Source: Morinoia aosen (taxonomy: Eukaryota; Arthropoda; Malacostraca; Amphipoda; Talitridae). From it: DNA of 64,000 nt. The position numbers were made by a program, and so were the translations under genes. Shown here in pieces: positions 22,801 to 37,800 of the stretch (its first letter is position 1; each line of letters begins with the position of its first letter). The notes below the pieces were generated by a model, which was not told the DNA's origin, did not search any database, and was given only the letters and a program-made list of their open reading frames with translations. Where the stretch lies: NCBI GenBank assembly GCA_030386875.1, contig CM059559.1, positions 5,267,177-5,331,176 of the forward strand, in the 5' to 3' direction.

Positions 22801-25800
22801 TGACATTTCAATGGCACTAGGTACATCAAGTGATGTACCTAGGTACTTCATCACACCATAAAGAACACAACATACAAGTGGGGCACTCACTATAGGGCGG
22901 TAGCGCAGGTGTAGTAAGCTTTCGCGGGAGGGAAGCTGATCCCCGACCACTCGCGGGGGTTGAGGTCCGTCCCCTGGGGGGAAGTGGGGGGCTCGCCAGA
23001 GCACCGCACTTCTGCGTCAATGTACGTTGGATCTTACAGTGTACATATGATCTTAGACTCAATGTGCTTCAATATACATTGGATCTTAGAGTGTACAAAA
23101 AACTGTACAAGCGATCTTAGAGTGAATGTGTGTCAATGTACATTCGATCTTAGAGTTATTTTTTGTACATCACTAAACGCAAATATCAACTTCAGCGGGC
23201 TGAAATTTCGTCCGAGTCATTCGTAACTCGAATCACTCGTCCGATCACGGTTTGTTTTGTATCGTGAATCTGAGGTTCACTGATGACAAAAGGGTCCTTC
23301 CTCGCCCGCATTGTTAACTATTTCTCAGTGGATTTATTTTATCCTGTCGAAAAATTGCGAATAATTTTCATTTGTTCAAATCAGGGATCGTATTGACGGT
23401 TAAGGGCATCTCTGCGTTTGTGTGTACCCATATTGCTTCATGCACCCCCACTGCCTCCTGCACCCCCACTGCCTCCTGCACCACCACAGCCTCCTGCACC
23501 CCCACTGCCTACTGCACCCCCCACTCCCTCCTGCACCACCACAGCCTCCTGCACCACCACAGCCTCCTGCACCCCCACTGCCTCCTGCACCCCCACTGCC
23601 TCCTGCACCCCCACTGCCTCCTGCACCCCCACTGCCTCCTGCACCCCCACTGCCTCCTGCACCCCCACTGCCTCCTGCACCCCCACTGCCTCCTGCACCC
23701 CCACTGCCTCCTGCACCCCCACTGCCTCCTGCACCCCCACTGCCTCCTGCACCCCCACTGCCTCCTGCACCCCCACTGCCTCCTGCACCCCCACTGCCTC
23801 CTGCACCCCCACTGCCTCCTGCACCCCCACTGCCTCCTGCACCCCCACTGCCTCCTGCACCCCCACTGCCTCCTGCACCCCCGCTGCCTCCTGCACCCCC
23901 ACTGCCTCCTGCACCCCCACTGCCTCCTGCACCCCCACTCCCTCCTGCACCCCCGCTGCCTCCTGCACCCCCGCTGCCTCCTGCACCCCCGCTGCCTCCT
24001 GCACCCCCGCTGCCTCCTGCACCCCCGCTGCCTCCTGCACCCCCGCTGCCTCCTGCACCCTCGCTGCCTCCTGCACCCCCGCTGCCTCCTGCACCCCCAC
24101 TGCCTCCTGCACCCCCGCTGCCTCCTGCACCCCCGCTGCCTCCTGCACCCCCGCTGCCTCCTGCACCCCCGCTGCCTCCTGCACCCCCGCTGCCTCCTGC
24201 ACCCCCGCTGCCTCCTGCACCCTCGCTGCCTCCTGCACCCCCGCTGCCTCCTGCACCCCCACTGCCTCCTGCACCCCCGCTGCCTCCTGCACCCCCGCTG
24301 CCTCCTGCACCCCCGCTGCCTCCTGCACCCCCGCTGCCTCCTGCACCCCCGCTGCCTCCTGCACCCCCGCTGCCTCCTGCACCCCCGCTGCCTCCTGCAC
24401 CCTCGCTGCCTCCTGCACCCCCGCTGCCTCCTGCACCCCCACTGCCTCCTGCACCCCCGCTGCCTCCTGCACCCCCGCTGCCTCCTGCACCCCCACTGCC
24501 TCCTACACCCCCACTGCCTCCTACACCCCCACTGCCTCCTGCACCCCCGCTGCCTCCTGCACCCCCGCTGCCTCCTGCACCCCGCTGCCTCCTGCACCCC
24601 CGCTGCCTCCTACACCCCCACTGCCTCCTGCACCCCCGCTGCCTCCTGCACCCCCGCTGCCTCCTGCACCCCCGCTGCCTCCTACACCCCCACTGCCTCC
24701 TGCACCCCCCCTGCCTCCTGCACCCCCACTGCCTCCTGCACCCCCGCTGCCTCCTGCACCCCCGCTGCCTCCTACACCCCCACTGCCTCCTGCACCCCCA
24801 CTGCCTCCTGCACCCCCGCTGCCTCCTACACCCCCACTGCCTCCTGCACCCCCGCTGCCTCCTACACCCCCGCTGCCTCCTGCACACCCGCTGCCTCCTA
24901 CACCCCCGCTGCCTCCTACACCCCCCCCTGCCTCCTGCACCTCCACTGCCTCCTGCACCTCCACTGCCTCCTGCACACCCGCTGCCTCCTACACCCCCGC
25001 TGCCTCCTACACCCCCACTGCCTCCTACACCCCCGCTGCCTCCTGCACCCCCGCTGCCTCCTGCACCCCCGCTGCCTCCTACACCCCCACTGCCTCCTGC
25101 ACCCCCCCCCCCCTGCCTCCCGCACGTAACGTAAAGAAAGCTAAGGGAGAGATTTCATTTGAAAATTTAAAAATTCCAACATGAATTTTGAAACTATTTC
25201 ATTGCTAAAGAACGATAAATATTTTGTTGTTGTACAATAATTCATACCCCGAACAACAAATATCAGCAAATTTTAAAAACTGGTTAAAACTTCGAAGACT
25301 TGTCGAGACCGCATGAAGAGACTGACAATTTTGTAGCCATTCCCCACTAAAATTTCCCTTTATGGTTAAGGCAGACAGCCAACACTCAGCACAGTGTTGG
25401 TTAATAACGCTGGCGCTGCACAGCTGCTACGCAAAAATGTCCCCCTCGCCGCAGTAGCTGCATGCAGTACGAATAACCTGCGTAGAGCGGCGCGCAGTTT
25501 GGCGAAGCCTCACGGCAGCCATGTCAGCTATTTAAGATGCTACCTTGACCTGCCTTCAGGCAGATGTTACTGCGCTGCACTGCGGTGCTGTGCGAGGCTT
25601 ACTGTGCTAATTGGCACAAAGGCCGACTGCGTTTTTCAACCAATTTGTGCGCAGACCTCGGGAAATGGTATCGCTCCCATCACAACTCTTTTCCCCCATT
25701 TTGCTTAGTACTGACACAATTACGCGCGCTTCCCAGCGCTAGACGTAGTCACACAGTCACACTACTGCTAGCAATGATTATCATTAAATTATCTGTTCCC

Positions 25801-28800
25801 TGAACAGTTACGTACTCTTAAAAAATGGGGTCGTTTGCTAAAAAATAATCCTCTTTCTAATACATCATGATATCGATAAACACCTTCCCTCTCTTAACAA
25901 TTGCTTTCGTCATCCTTCGTACTCATCACACACTGGGCTCAACACACCACTCTCACTACCCTGTAGATTCATCACACTCAACATTAACCACTCACACACC
26001 ATGTACCAGGCTCATCACAGATTCATTCCTTTTCAGACTACCCACTCTCACATCACTAGCCACCCACCAGACTCATCAAACCCCACACTCACCCCACACC
26101 CTACACTCTCCACACACCCCACTCTCACCACACACCACAACACACACCCCTCACCCCACACTCACTCCTTACCCCACACCCCACGCTCACCAAACACCCC
26201 ACACCTCCCCACACACACCGCCCACCCCTCCTCACACACCCCAGAATTACGACAAACCCCACAGCACCCCACACACACCACACACCACACACCCCACTTT
26301 CACCAAATACCCCACTCCTCCCCACACACACCCCACACCCCACAATCGCGACACACCCCACAGCACCCCACACACACTCCATACACACCACACACTCCAT
26401 ACACACCACACACCCCACACTCACCACACACCCCACACTCACCCCACACCCCACACACACCCCCACACTCACCAGTGAAGTCAGAGCAGGTGTAGGGGCC
26501 CAGGAACGGCAGCGTCTCGTTTGGAGTGGCCTCTGTGAGAGCTGTCTTGAGCTGTCGTGCAAACACTCAACCATTTAAAATCATTTCAAAGAATTTATTT
26601 ACATAATGCACACGTCAGTTCTATCATTAATTAGAGCTATTTTCACAGAATTGTTACACAAGCCACAAGTCAGTACAACCATTAATTGCGCCTATTTTAA
26701 GGGACTTCTCTTATTAATTACTGTGTAAATAGAACCATGAAATGAGGCAACAGGAACGAATTGCGTGGTACATTCTCTGGACCCACACACACCAACACCC
26801 ACACACGTCAATGCCCACACACACCAACACCCCCACACACCATCACCCACACGCCAGTACTCACATACTGAGCGGTATCGTTGAAGCCTCGCAGCACGAC
26901 CTCGATGTCAAAAGTGACGTTCCGAGGCGCCTTCTTGCCAGTGAGGGTCGTGTAGACCTTCTCTATGCGGTACAGCAGCTCGCTCCGCACCGACGTGTCT
27001 TCCTCCATCGTCCTCTTCAGGTTATGCAGCTGTGTGTAGAGTGTGTTGTGTTAGTGGTTGTGAAGGTGGTGTTGGTGAAGGTGGGGCTGTGAGGGTGGTG
27101 TTAGTGAGAGGGATCTTAGTGGAGGTGGTGTTGGTGAAGGTGGTGATAGTGACGGTGGCGACAGTGAGGCAAGTGTGTTGGTGTTAGACAGCCAAATACG
27201 CTAGTGTAATTGAAGCAAGTGTACTGACCAAAACGAACACAACATTTTCAAAAGCCTACGCATCGAAATAAGCGTTTTTTACCCTCAGTCTTGATTTTTA
27301 TTTGATCCATTGCAGACCTTTTATTATTATATAATTTCTTACGAACAAGTGGTAACACAACAAAAGTGATAACACAAATAAGTCTTAAGTCACACTAGAC
27401 ACGAGTTTCATCAATCAAATGTCGCTGCTGGGACGCGAATTTAGAATGAATTCCTGAATTCTGAACACGTAACGTATGATATATACGATACGTAATGTAT
27501 GTATTACTGTACGCGATACGTAAGGTATGATATATACGATACGTAAGGTATGATATATACGATACGTAAGGTATGATATATACGATACGTAAGGTATGAT
27601 ACATACGACACGTAAGGTATGATACATACGACACGTAATGTATGATATATACGATACGTAACGTATGATATATACGATATGTAACGTATGATATATACGA
27701 TATGTAACGTATGATATATACGATATGTATGATATATACGATACGTAACGTATGATATATACGATATGTAACGTATGACATATCCGATACGTGATGTATG
27801 GTATACAAATTACACGTCATGTATAGTACGACCCATGGTGTTCTGAACTCTGCAGGGATACAACTACCGGTCATTCATTTCCTCGGCAGATTTTATAGAG
27901 AGAATTCAGTTTTAGAACAGTTATTCTGCAATTAGTCATAATTCCACGAGAAGTATTCTTTAGCTATTTATTATCTGTATATCATTTATGTTAAATTATG
28001 ATTATTTTTCCTCACTTCCTCATTTTGTGAATTTGGGAAAAATATCGTTGGCCTTAAACCATCATCAAGATATGAAAATTGACTTACAAAACCTCTCGAG
28101 ACGTGAGCAAATACATGCAAAAATTTTGTCTGAGACAAAAAATACATGTTTATCATTTTTTAATACATCCCTTATTTTCATTACCAAGAAAACATCGTAC
28201 TTCATTTTAAAAAATCCTAAACAAGAACAAGCAATGCACATACTCATTGTTTGTCCTTACAGCTTGCAGAATTTAGTTGAGATTTAGAACATGCTATGAA
28301 TTTTACAGTTATCAACGTAACTTCTTTTAAATAGAAAATTTTAAGAATGATCTTCTTGGCCAGTGCATGTGCTACAGCGCTTAACGTAGCTAAGAGCTAA
28401 GTTCACTTGAAAACTCAAGCTGGTGATGGCGCTGCTACGACGTCATTTATTTTTTAAAGTATATCCCGTCAATGATGTGTCTAGATTTGTTAACTCGAGC
28501 AGCCGGCTGCTCTGCTACAACATCGTTAATTACTTAAAAATCCGGCTCCCGAAAACGAATCTTAATTTACTGATTAAAATTAAACTTCAAACGACGGTGG
28601 TCACGTCTCACCGTATCAGTGATATTCTGCTCAGCGGCGGCAGTGGTGTTGGAGCTGAGGGACTTCTCGTACAATACCGCGTTCTCTACGGTCAGCGTCG
28701 CCTGAGCGCGCACCACTGCAACAGTAAAGCACGCGCAGAATATGTCAGTGACTGGACACTTTCATTAACATGTTGACTACGTGGGGGTTCATACTGTATA

Positions 28801-31800
28801 TGTTTTATTAGTGATATATATTAATGTTACTCAATTATGCTCCGGTATAAATGTGTAGCCTCTCAATTATTTCATTACTTCTTTCACAATAGATCTTAGC
28901 GTACAAGTTCAAATATTGTCGTGCAATTATATTCTCATTTGTAAGAAATCATAAAAATATGCACGGAGAGCAACTTCGGTTTCCAATTTTGTAACTTACA
29001 ACCTAACCAACTGCAACAACCGCTCAAACGTAGTAAAACATCTGTACAAGACTTTAAGTACAAACTTGGTTGAAACAAAACATTCTTTTCTCGATATATT
29101 TTTTTCTACATCGCGTCGCAAGCATCACAGGACAAGCACGAAATGACTTGTAAAATACTGAAAGCAGGAACTATGAACTGTCTTCTTCTTCTTCATCGTG
29201 CCTCACTCGCCTACGTCACACGCTGCTCGTTTCATCCCGCGCTGCTCGCATCATCACACGCTGCTCGCATCATCACACGCTGCTCGCATCATCACACGCT
29301 GCTCGCATCATCACACGCTGCTCGCATCATCACACGCTGCTCGCATCATCACGCGCTGCTCGCATCATCACGCGCTGCTCGCATCATCACACGCTGCTCG
29401 CATCATCACACGCTGCTCGCATCATCACACGCTACTGGCATCATCACACGCTGCTCGCATCATCACACGCTGCTCGCATCATCACGCGCTGCTCGCATCA
29501 TCACACGCTGCTCGCATCATCACACGCTGCTCGCATCATCACACGCTGCTCGCATCATCACACGCTGCTCGCATCATCACATGCTACTGGCATCATCACA
29601 CGCTGCTCGCATCATCACACGCTGCTCGCATCATCACACGCTGCTCACATCATCACGCGCTGCTCGCATCATCACGTGCTGCTCGCATCATCACACGCTG
29701 CTCGCATCATCACACGCTGCTCGCATCATCACACGCTGCTCGCATCATCACACGCTGCTCGCATCATCACACGCTGCTCGCATCATCACACGCTGCTCGC
29801 ATCATCACGCGCTGCTCATATCATCACACGCTGCTCGCATCATCACACGCTGTTCGCATCATCACGCGCTGCTCGCATCATCACACGCTGCTCGCATCAT
29901 CACACGCTGCTCGCATCATCACACGATGCTCGCATCATCACACGCTGCTCGCATCATCACATGCTACTGGCATCATCACACGCTGCTCGCATCCCCATAC
30001 GCCGCCCACCATCACCACACGCACACTCACCACCAAAACCCCCCACCACCACCACATGCCACACCATCATGACAAGCCACCCCCCACCATGCACCACCAC
30101 CACACACAACTAGTGATGCAAAAAACGGTTTTATTTGATTGCGTTTTTTTTTGCAAAAAAACGTGTTTTTTATGTGTTTTTTGTTTTTTTTTTGCACACC
30201 TAAATTTTGTTAAGTATATGTCTGGGTTTTTTTTTGGACACCTAAAATATATTAATATCCATGTTTTCTAGTCATTTTATTGTTATAAAAACATCAAAAA
30301 GAAGCCATACAGTAAAAGTGGTGGCAGATAACCCACAATTACCTAGAGGCGTTTAAGAGGAACAGCAGGAGCCACAGAACTTATATTGATGGAGTCAAAA
30401 TTCAGAGCTTACTATCTATACTATGTCTGGTTTTATTTTTATGTGACCAAAAAAATCAGATTTTACAGAGATAATAAGCTCCGAATTTTGACTCCATCAA
30501 TATAAGTTCTGTGGCTCCTGCTGTACCTCTTAGACTCCTCTAGGTAATTGTGGGTTATCTGCCACCACTTTTACTGTATGGTTTCTTTTTTATGTTTTCG
30601 TTACAAAAAAATGACTAAAAACCATAGATATTAACATATTTTAGGTGACCAAAAAATATGCTGTTTTTTCTTAAAACATGTTTTTTTACAAAAAATTCTG
30701 ACTAATAAAAATGAATATTAATATATTTTCTAGTACCAAATATAACCATGCTGTTTTTTTACAAAGAATCATGACTAAAAAACTATATATTTTATGTGAC
30801 CTAAAAAGCCCCATGCAGTTTTTTTTTAAAAACATGTTTTTTACTAAAAATTGAATTGGTCCAATTGAATGCAGAGAGGGGGAGGGGCATTTGAGAAAAG
30901 AAAGGCCTGAGTTGATGGCGAAGCAGAAGTTTGAAGCCAGGAAGTTGGGCTGCCGCAGGCCTGCGAGAGAGACTCTCCAATGAAACTTTTAATAATTGTG
31001 CCTTCGTGAGTGGTCATTGTTTATATAGAGAGTGTGGCCGCCGTGGGGGCAAGGTAGTCTCGGCCAAGTCATGACTGAAATTCATGGTCACAAGACTGAA
31101 AAAACATGAATAATATATTTATGAGACCAAAAAAATTTTTTTGTACTAAAAAATCATGACTAAAGAAACATGAATATATATATGAGACCTAAAAAACCCC
31201 ATGCTGTTTTTTTTAATGTTTTTCTACAAACAATGATGTATAAGAAAACCTGGATATGAATATATTTTATGCAACCAAAAAAACCATGCTGTTTTATTTG
31301 ATGTATTTTTCATAAAAAATTGTGTCCTAAAATCATGGATATTAACATATTTTATGTTACCAAAAATATCATTTTTTTTTAAAAACATGTTTTTTTATTA
31401 AAAAGTTATTCATTTTTTGGTCACGACTTCTTTGTAAAAAAAAACACCCCCTCAGGGGGATACAATTATTGTATCTATGGGAACTAGCGCTCCCAGGGGA
31501 GACAATGTGAGGGCCCAAGCTGAGAGTTAGGTAGGCCTCCTTTTTGTTGAAATAAAATGTTTTTGTTCTGTTGAGGACCACCTTTTTTTGGTTCACTGCT
31601 GTCCTGTTTTTCAGCACCTACTACTGTCTTCTTCAACTTTGATCTTGTTTCATAATCTTCCTTCCTCTCATTGGACCGCATTTGTTGCTGGGTAGGGAGG
31701 CTAAAACTAATGACCAATTTAATCTGTAAAAAAAACATGGATATTAATTTATTTTATGTGAACAAAAAACCATGTTTTTTGAAAAAAAGATTTTTTACAT

Positions 31801-34800
31801 AAAACATGAGTGTTATTAAATTTTATCTGACCAAAAAAACATGACCTTTTAAAAACCATGTTTTTTCACATAAAGTCATTAATATCCATGTTTCTTTAGT
31901 CATGATTTTTTTGGTAAAGAAAACATGATTTAAAAAAAAGCCAGCATGGTTTTTTTTGGCACATAAAATATATTAATATCCACATTTTTAATCATGATTT
32001 TTTTGTAAAAAAGATGTTTTTCAAAAAACAGCATCGTTGTTTGTTGTGATTCCATTCACAACGCATACAAAAAAAATTTTGTTCGTTCGAAGGAGGACGC
32101 TCCACTATTCGAATAGACGCAAAGCAGCCAGAGAGAGACGCCATGTGCCACGAGAACGGTTATCGGATTCTGCAAGTCGCGCTCAATAAGTTATTCTTTC
32201 CTTCCCCTCTATTTCTACTCTGTGTCGACTCCGAGGTCGCGGAAGAAACAAGGACGTCAACCGACCGAAGAGGGATTTCAAGACATCGCTACTAGAAGAT
32301 CTTCTCTGTATAATGTCCGTATTGTTTTATACCTAACTTTTCTTAGATCATTAATGCTATTATCATGACTTGATATTTCATCGCACGAAGTAACTAAAGA
32401 CGGTAGAGTTGTTTATAACGCTCAATTGTGAATCAATTCATCGTAAAGGTTTATGTTCTCATGCAAAGTCAACCTTACCGAGAAGCGCACTACCGCACAG
32501 CTACCAAGCGTGGGGGAGTTAGTTAGAGCGCGGCAGCCAGAGAAAGAGCACGCACATAAGATTTCTTTCCTCGCCCTCGGGCAACCCTTAGGGGTCTTCT
32601 GTTCATCTGACGTCATTATATTTACTCAGTGTCATAGTAAATCAAGTGTCTTTCCGAAGTATTGTAATAACGTAAATGGCTGCCCGCGTTATATAAAGCG
32701 ACACCACGTCGGAATCCGAAACTAAGATGAGTCTCATTCAGTATTGTATACTTTTCCATGAGCATCCCTGTATCGATTCTCTGTGCCTAGGTTTCATCAT
32801 GCCTTAAGCATTCTCTTATTTGCCGTTCAATTGACTTGCCGCCCACTCATTAATTGAACTTGTGGACATTGAAAAGTCCCAGTATATCTCCAGTTGAGCA
32901 TCAACGTCTACTAATTAAAATAAAAGAAAGTGATTAATAGATCACGACCGACAAAAAGAGAGTCATTTATACGAAAAAGAAATTAAAGAGTGACATCAAG
33001 AAAAGGCTCCATGACAGATGGTGGCAGCGGTGGGATTTTGATTCCTATTCCTTTTGTAATAAGAGTTAAATTTCCCTGGCTCACGCCCTCCGAAATCAAA
33101 AAAAAAAAAAAATAAAAATAATAACGCTCGTGCCTGCAACAAAAATAAATTGAATGAACCTCCAGCAGATCTTGATAAATTCATCTCCACGTTAGGATGT
33201 TTGTATAATCTAATATTTCATGTATGTGTTGCTAAAATTCTAATCCATTTCTGTGAACCTATTATCGCTATGTGTTCATTTTGATCTCTATTGCATTTTC
33301 GTGTAACCATTTACTGTGCATTTCATAATTTACCATTTACGTGATTTACTGTGCATTTCATAATTTACCATTTACGTGTGAACTTCATTTTAATAACTAA
33401 TTAAAATTTACTTCATGTAACAACCATTAGTAGGCGTGCATTGATTGTTACGTATCAATTCTCTTAATATGTCAAATCGTTTGATTGTGAGGAATATGAT
33501 AATATGAATTTACCTTCTGATCCAAGAGCGTTCAATTACTAAAGGCCAATTTGACAACGTGAATCATTCGATTATTTACGATGCGGGATAACTGCACTCC
33601 AATGAATTATGAAAAATTATGATTTACCGTATAAATTTCTCCAATTTACCATGTAACTCTCTTTCATGACTCTAAACGGACGCTATTTTGTCATTTTGTT
33701 TTGATTTGTACTGAACGTGCTATTCATTTTAAACCCTGAATCTCCGTATCACAAAAATTTACATTTATAAAATCAACCATAAATTGAAATTTTCTTCTAA
33801 TTCGGCTTATAAATGACCTTCAGTAAATCATCTCCTTGAAATTCCATCATATTTACACGAAAAGAAAATTCATTTTAGAAGTAAACTTATTTTAGTCATG
33901 AATTATTTACATGATTAAAAATTCAAATTCATATATATCGTAGATACTATGATGCTAAATCTATGGCAACCTTTTCATTCAGACGTCCGTGTGTAAATCA
34001 CAATTTAAATGCGTTATTTTAACATGTATTTTAACCATATAATCATCATGAATGTTGCGTGATTGTGCGTGTTGAGATGTGAGAGAATTCTAAGACCAGC
34101 TAATCGTGTGGTAGAGGGTAGTTCTCGAGTGCCCGGACTCATTTTGTTTCGTAAACAAACCTCTACGCCGCCCCCCTATCCGGCAGCCAGTGGCTAGCCC
34201 TCTCCTGCTTCTCTCTCCATCTCCATCTCTCTCTTCTTTGTTCCCATTGTAACGTTCGCTTCACGAATTCTACCTCGAGAAACGGTTAGCCAGGCCGTCG
34301 CATTAAGAAACTCAAAGGATGGACTTTGAACTAAGTGTTGATGGAATGTTTAATGTTTCGTTAATGTTGTGGGTGTAATGATGTAGTATTTACCAATCTG
34401 CCCCGTAACCAACTCTAGTGAGACATGGAAGATGAATGAAAAAAAATTTTCCCTTAAGTCTGACCTCATGAGTGATTTAAATTATATTCATCAGATTATC
34501 TTTTGAAATTCAATCATGTTCTACTTTAAAGGAATTCATCTAGAAGTAAATTTCATTTAATTAGAAATGATCATGCGGAGAACGATTTATTTCATTTGAT
34601 TAGGGTGTTCATGTCTAATTTTAATTCCAATGTATTGTTTAACCATGTCATTGTAATGAACGTTTGCCTGAATGCTGAGGAGTGAGGGAAGAATGTGTGT
34701 TGGAGTGAGGCTGTGTGAAGGGAGTCGCGACGTGACAGGGTGCGCTCAAGCCCGAGCCGACAACGTTCCTGTTGTTGTAGAATACCATACCTTCACGCAA

Positions 34801-37800
34801 CCCCCCTTTCTAGCCCCAATCCTCGAACCCTTGGCTAGCTCCCTTCTTCGTTTTGTTCCAAGAGAAAAGGCCTAACCATCACACGAGCATAATTTACTTC
34901 GCGAGCTCGATACCAGACTTGGATACTCGCCGTCTTTTGATCACCTCTTTACGCAACAGTTTTTGCGCTGAAAGATTCGATAAATTTGAACCTAGGATAA
35001 ATTATTTGATGATTTGAGATTTGATGTAATATTGTGAACATGTGATAAATAATAGCGTGAGTGTGTAATAATTTCATTCATTTAAAAATTTGAATTTACT
35101 TGTCATATGAAGAATTTCGTTAACAGATCACGACTTAAAGATAAATGAATAATGCTTTATGCACATAAATATACTTCTCTGAAATTATATGATAGTGAAA
35201 ATATCAGCGTCATGTGATTTTAAATGATAATTATCTCAACGTCAGGATACTGGAATTTGTAACCAATTTAAAATCCGATCATTATGAAGACACCCTTGAT
35301 ATTAATCTAATCGCAGGAGTTCTTTGTCATTTGACGTGCTCAACGTGAATGCGCTATTTAAAAATTTTGCTTCACGTCGTACTAGATTATAATGTCGCTT
35401 CGAAACTGGAACGTAGTATAAGTGTATTATGTCCTATTGTAAGCACAGAGAATAGAACGGGTCGAGGTGCGGGAATCGTATGGAATGAATGAGAACTTGT
35501 CTGGGAATGATGAAATCCACAAGAACGATAAATAACAACATCGATAATTTCAGTTGACGCCGTGGGCTCTGCAAGCGGTCGTGGTGAACTGCCGAGTCTT
35601 CACTACCAGCACCAGCGGCACCACACCACCAACCCACTCTCTACCTCGGTACCTGAGTCACCGCACTCGGTGGCGACAGCGACAACAGGCACGAAAACAA
35701 CCAGAGCCCTGACCCATGGTAGGCTTCGCGTTCACGTGGTCCGCTACGTGTGGACACGACTCGGGCATGGACGTGGACGGCGACCTGACGCTACACAGCC
35801 ACGCTTCACAACGAGAGCAGCCTGAGCGAAACGCCCTATCTCGAAGAAAACGTCGTAGAAAACTACTCGCCATAATGCTACACTGCCACGCCTCAGCGGC
35901 AAAAATAGTCTAAGCTCAACGCACGAACTCGAGGAAAACGACGAAAGAAAACGGTCCGCCCGTTGACTGGGTCGACTGCTTTAAAATCTTCTACGAGTGT
36001 ACTTGGAAGCGCGGAACCTGTGTAGGGACAACGTCGGCAAGATGAGGAGGGGAATTCGACTACGACGAAGCTCCGGGATATACCAGCGCGTCATGGGCAA
36101 CGAAAAGAGATACAACTGCAAAAAACTTCGATGATCTTCTTGCGACGACATCGGCGTAACTTCATGGCTGTGTAAAAGAAGTCTTCAGGACTCAAAAGTC
36201 ATGTCCCGTCCTAAAAAGAGATCGTGTATGACGAAGCACGGTTCGAAGATGTTCCTGGAAACAGAGGTCACGAAGATTATTCTTTCCTATACGGATGCAA
36301 ATTGAGCGCAATCGAGGCAACCGGAGCTCTACATGTTCCGCGTCATTTAATGGAATCTTTATTCCATTGAGTATCTTCTAGAGGTACTCTGCGAGCTGGG
36401 GAAGCCGTCGCTTCGTCTTGCGGAAACCATCGTTTGCCTAAAACGCACGGAAGACGTAGCCTTGTTCGAGGACTTCGATTCAGCGTTCGACACATGAACA
36501 AACCCAGTTTATCGCCGCCTTCAGATTGCCTCAAATGGACTATGTGGAGATTATAAAAAAAGAACTGATCCGTTTCGTCAGCGTAAGTCCCGCACGTGAG
36601 GACTGTATGGAACAATCGTCGATCAGGAGATCGAATCTTTGAATGACGACGGGGCACATGTTGTGATTCCATTCACAACGCATACAAAAAAAATTTTGTT
36701 CGTTCGAAGGAGGACGCTCCACTATTCGAATAGACGCAAAGCAGCCAGAGAGAGACGCCATGTGCCACGAGAACGGTTATCGGATTCTGCAAGTCGCGCT
36801 CAATAAGTTATTCTTTCCTTCCCCTCTATTTCTACTCTGTGTCGACTCCGAGGTCGCGGAAGAAACAAGGACGTCAACCGACCGAAGAGGGATTTCAAGA
36901 CATCGCTACTAGAAGATCTTCTCTGTATAATGTCCGTATTGTTTTATACCTAACTTTTCTTAGATCATTAATGCTATTATCATGACTTGATATTTCATCG
37001 CACGAAGTAACTAAAGACGATAGAGTTGTTTATAACGCTCAATTGTGAATCAATTCATCGTAAAGGTTTATGTTCTCATGCAAAGTCAACCTTACCGAGA
37101 AGCGCACTACCGCACAGCTACCAAGCGTGGGGGAGTTAGTTAGAGCGCGGCAGCCAGAGAAAGAGCACGCACATAAGATTTCTTTCCTCGCCCTCGGGCA
37201 ACCCTTAGGGGTCTTCTGTTCATCTGACGTCATTATATTTACTCAGTGTCATAGTAAATCAAGTGTCTTTCCGAAGTATTGTAATAACGTAAATGGCTGC
37301 CCGCGTTATATAAAGCGACACCACGTCGGAATCCGAAACTAAGATGAGTCTCATTCAGTATTGTATACTTTTCCATGAGCATCCCTGTATCGATTCTCTG
37401 TGCCTAGGTTTCATCATGCCTTAAGCATTCTCTTGTAAACGTTATGCCTTCAGCACATGTTATGTATTTGCCCTCAGCACTTATTGTGTTCTTGCCTTCA
37501 GTATATAGCTAAAATGAGTATTGAATGTAACTTAGTGCGTTAGGTCTATTTGTATTCAAGAACGCCAATTTCATGTAACGAGAATAAGTAATAAATGTCG
37601 ATGCGTCATCGCGTATAATTACCTGCTAGTTAGGGAGATGAACTGTCATGATCTGTGGAGACACTCCACGCTACCAATACATTCAACTTACTATTTACTC
37701 CGCGCTACCAATTATTGCCAATTTGCCGTTCAATTGACTTGCCGCCCACTCATTAATTGAACTTGTGGACATTGAAAAGTCCCAGTATATCTCCAGTTGA

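Noticed and set aside
23372-25184. ORFs of 495-588 aa on both strands (CLLHPHCLLHP, SCTPTASCTP, GAGGSGGAGG types)
   Set aside because: All are read-through of the 18-bp minisatellite, open in several frames at once because the unit is a multiple of three without stops.
25867-26495. His/Thr/Pro-rich ORFs of 149-203 aa
   Set aside because: CA-rich simple sequence adjoining a splice donor.
26865-28715. SEA domain in the N-terminal ectodomain of the sushi protein
   Set aside because: The length and helix/strand look are suggestive, but no GSxxx cleavage motif or other diagnostic residue is visible.
23432-30000. CRISPR-like arrays
   Set aside because: The repeats are contiguous tandem units without unique spacers, and the context is a eukaryotic intron.
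29143-30271. ORFs of 145-357 aa rich in ASSHAARIITRC
   Set aside because: Product of the 19-bp array; the three + frames are permuted versions of each other.
33017-36658. Degraded gag-pol in the LTR element interior
   Set aside because: No readable protease, reverse transcriptase or integrase motif in any frame; only short arginine-rich frames near 35560-36300.
32453-37342. Identical 90-aa and 64-aa ORFs at two places, as a duplicated gene
   Set aside because: Both lie at corresponding positions in the two LTRs of one retrotransposon and have no protein features.
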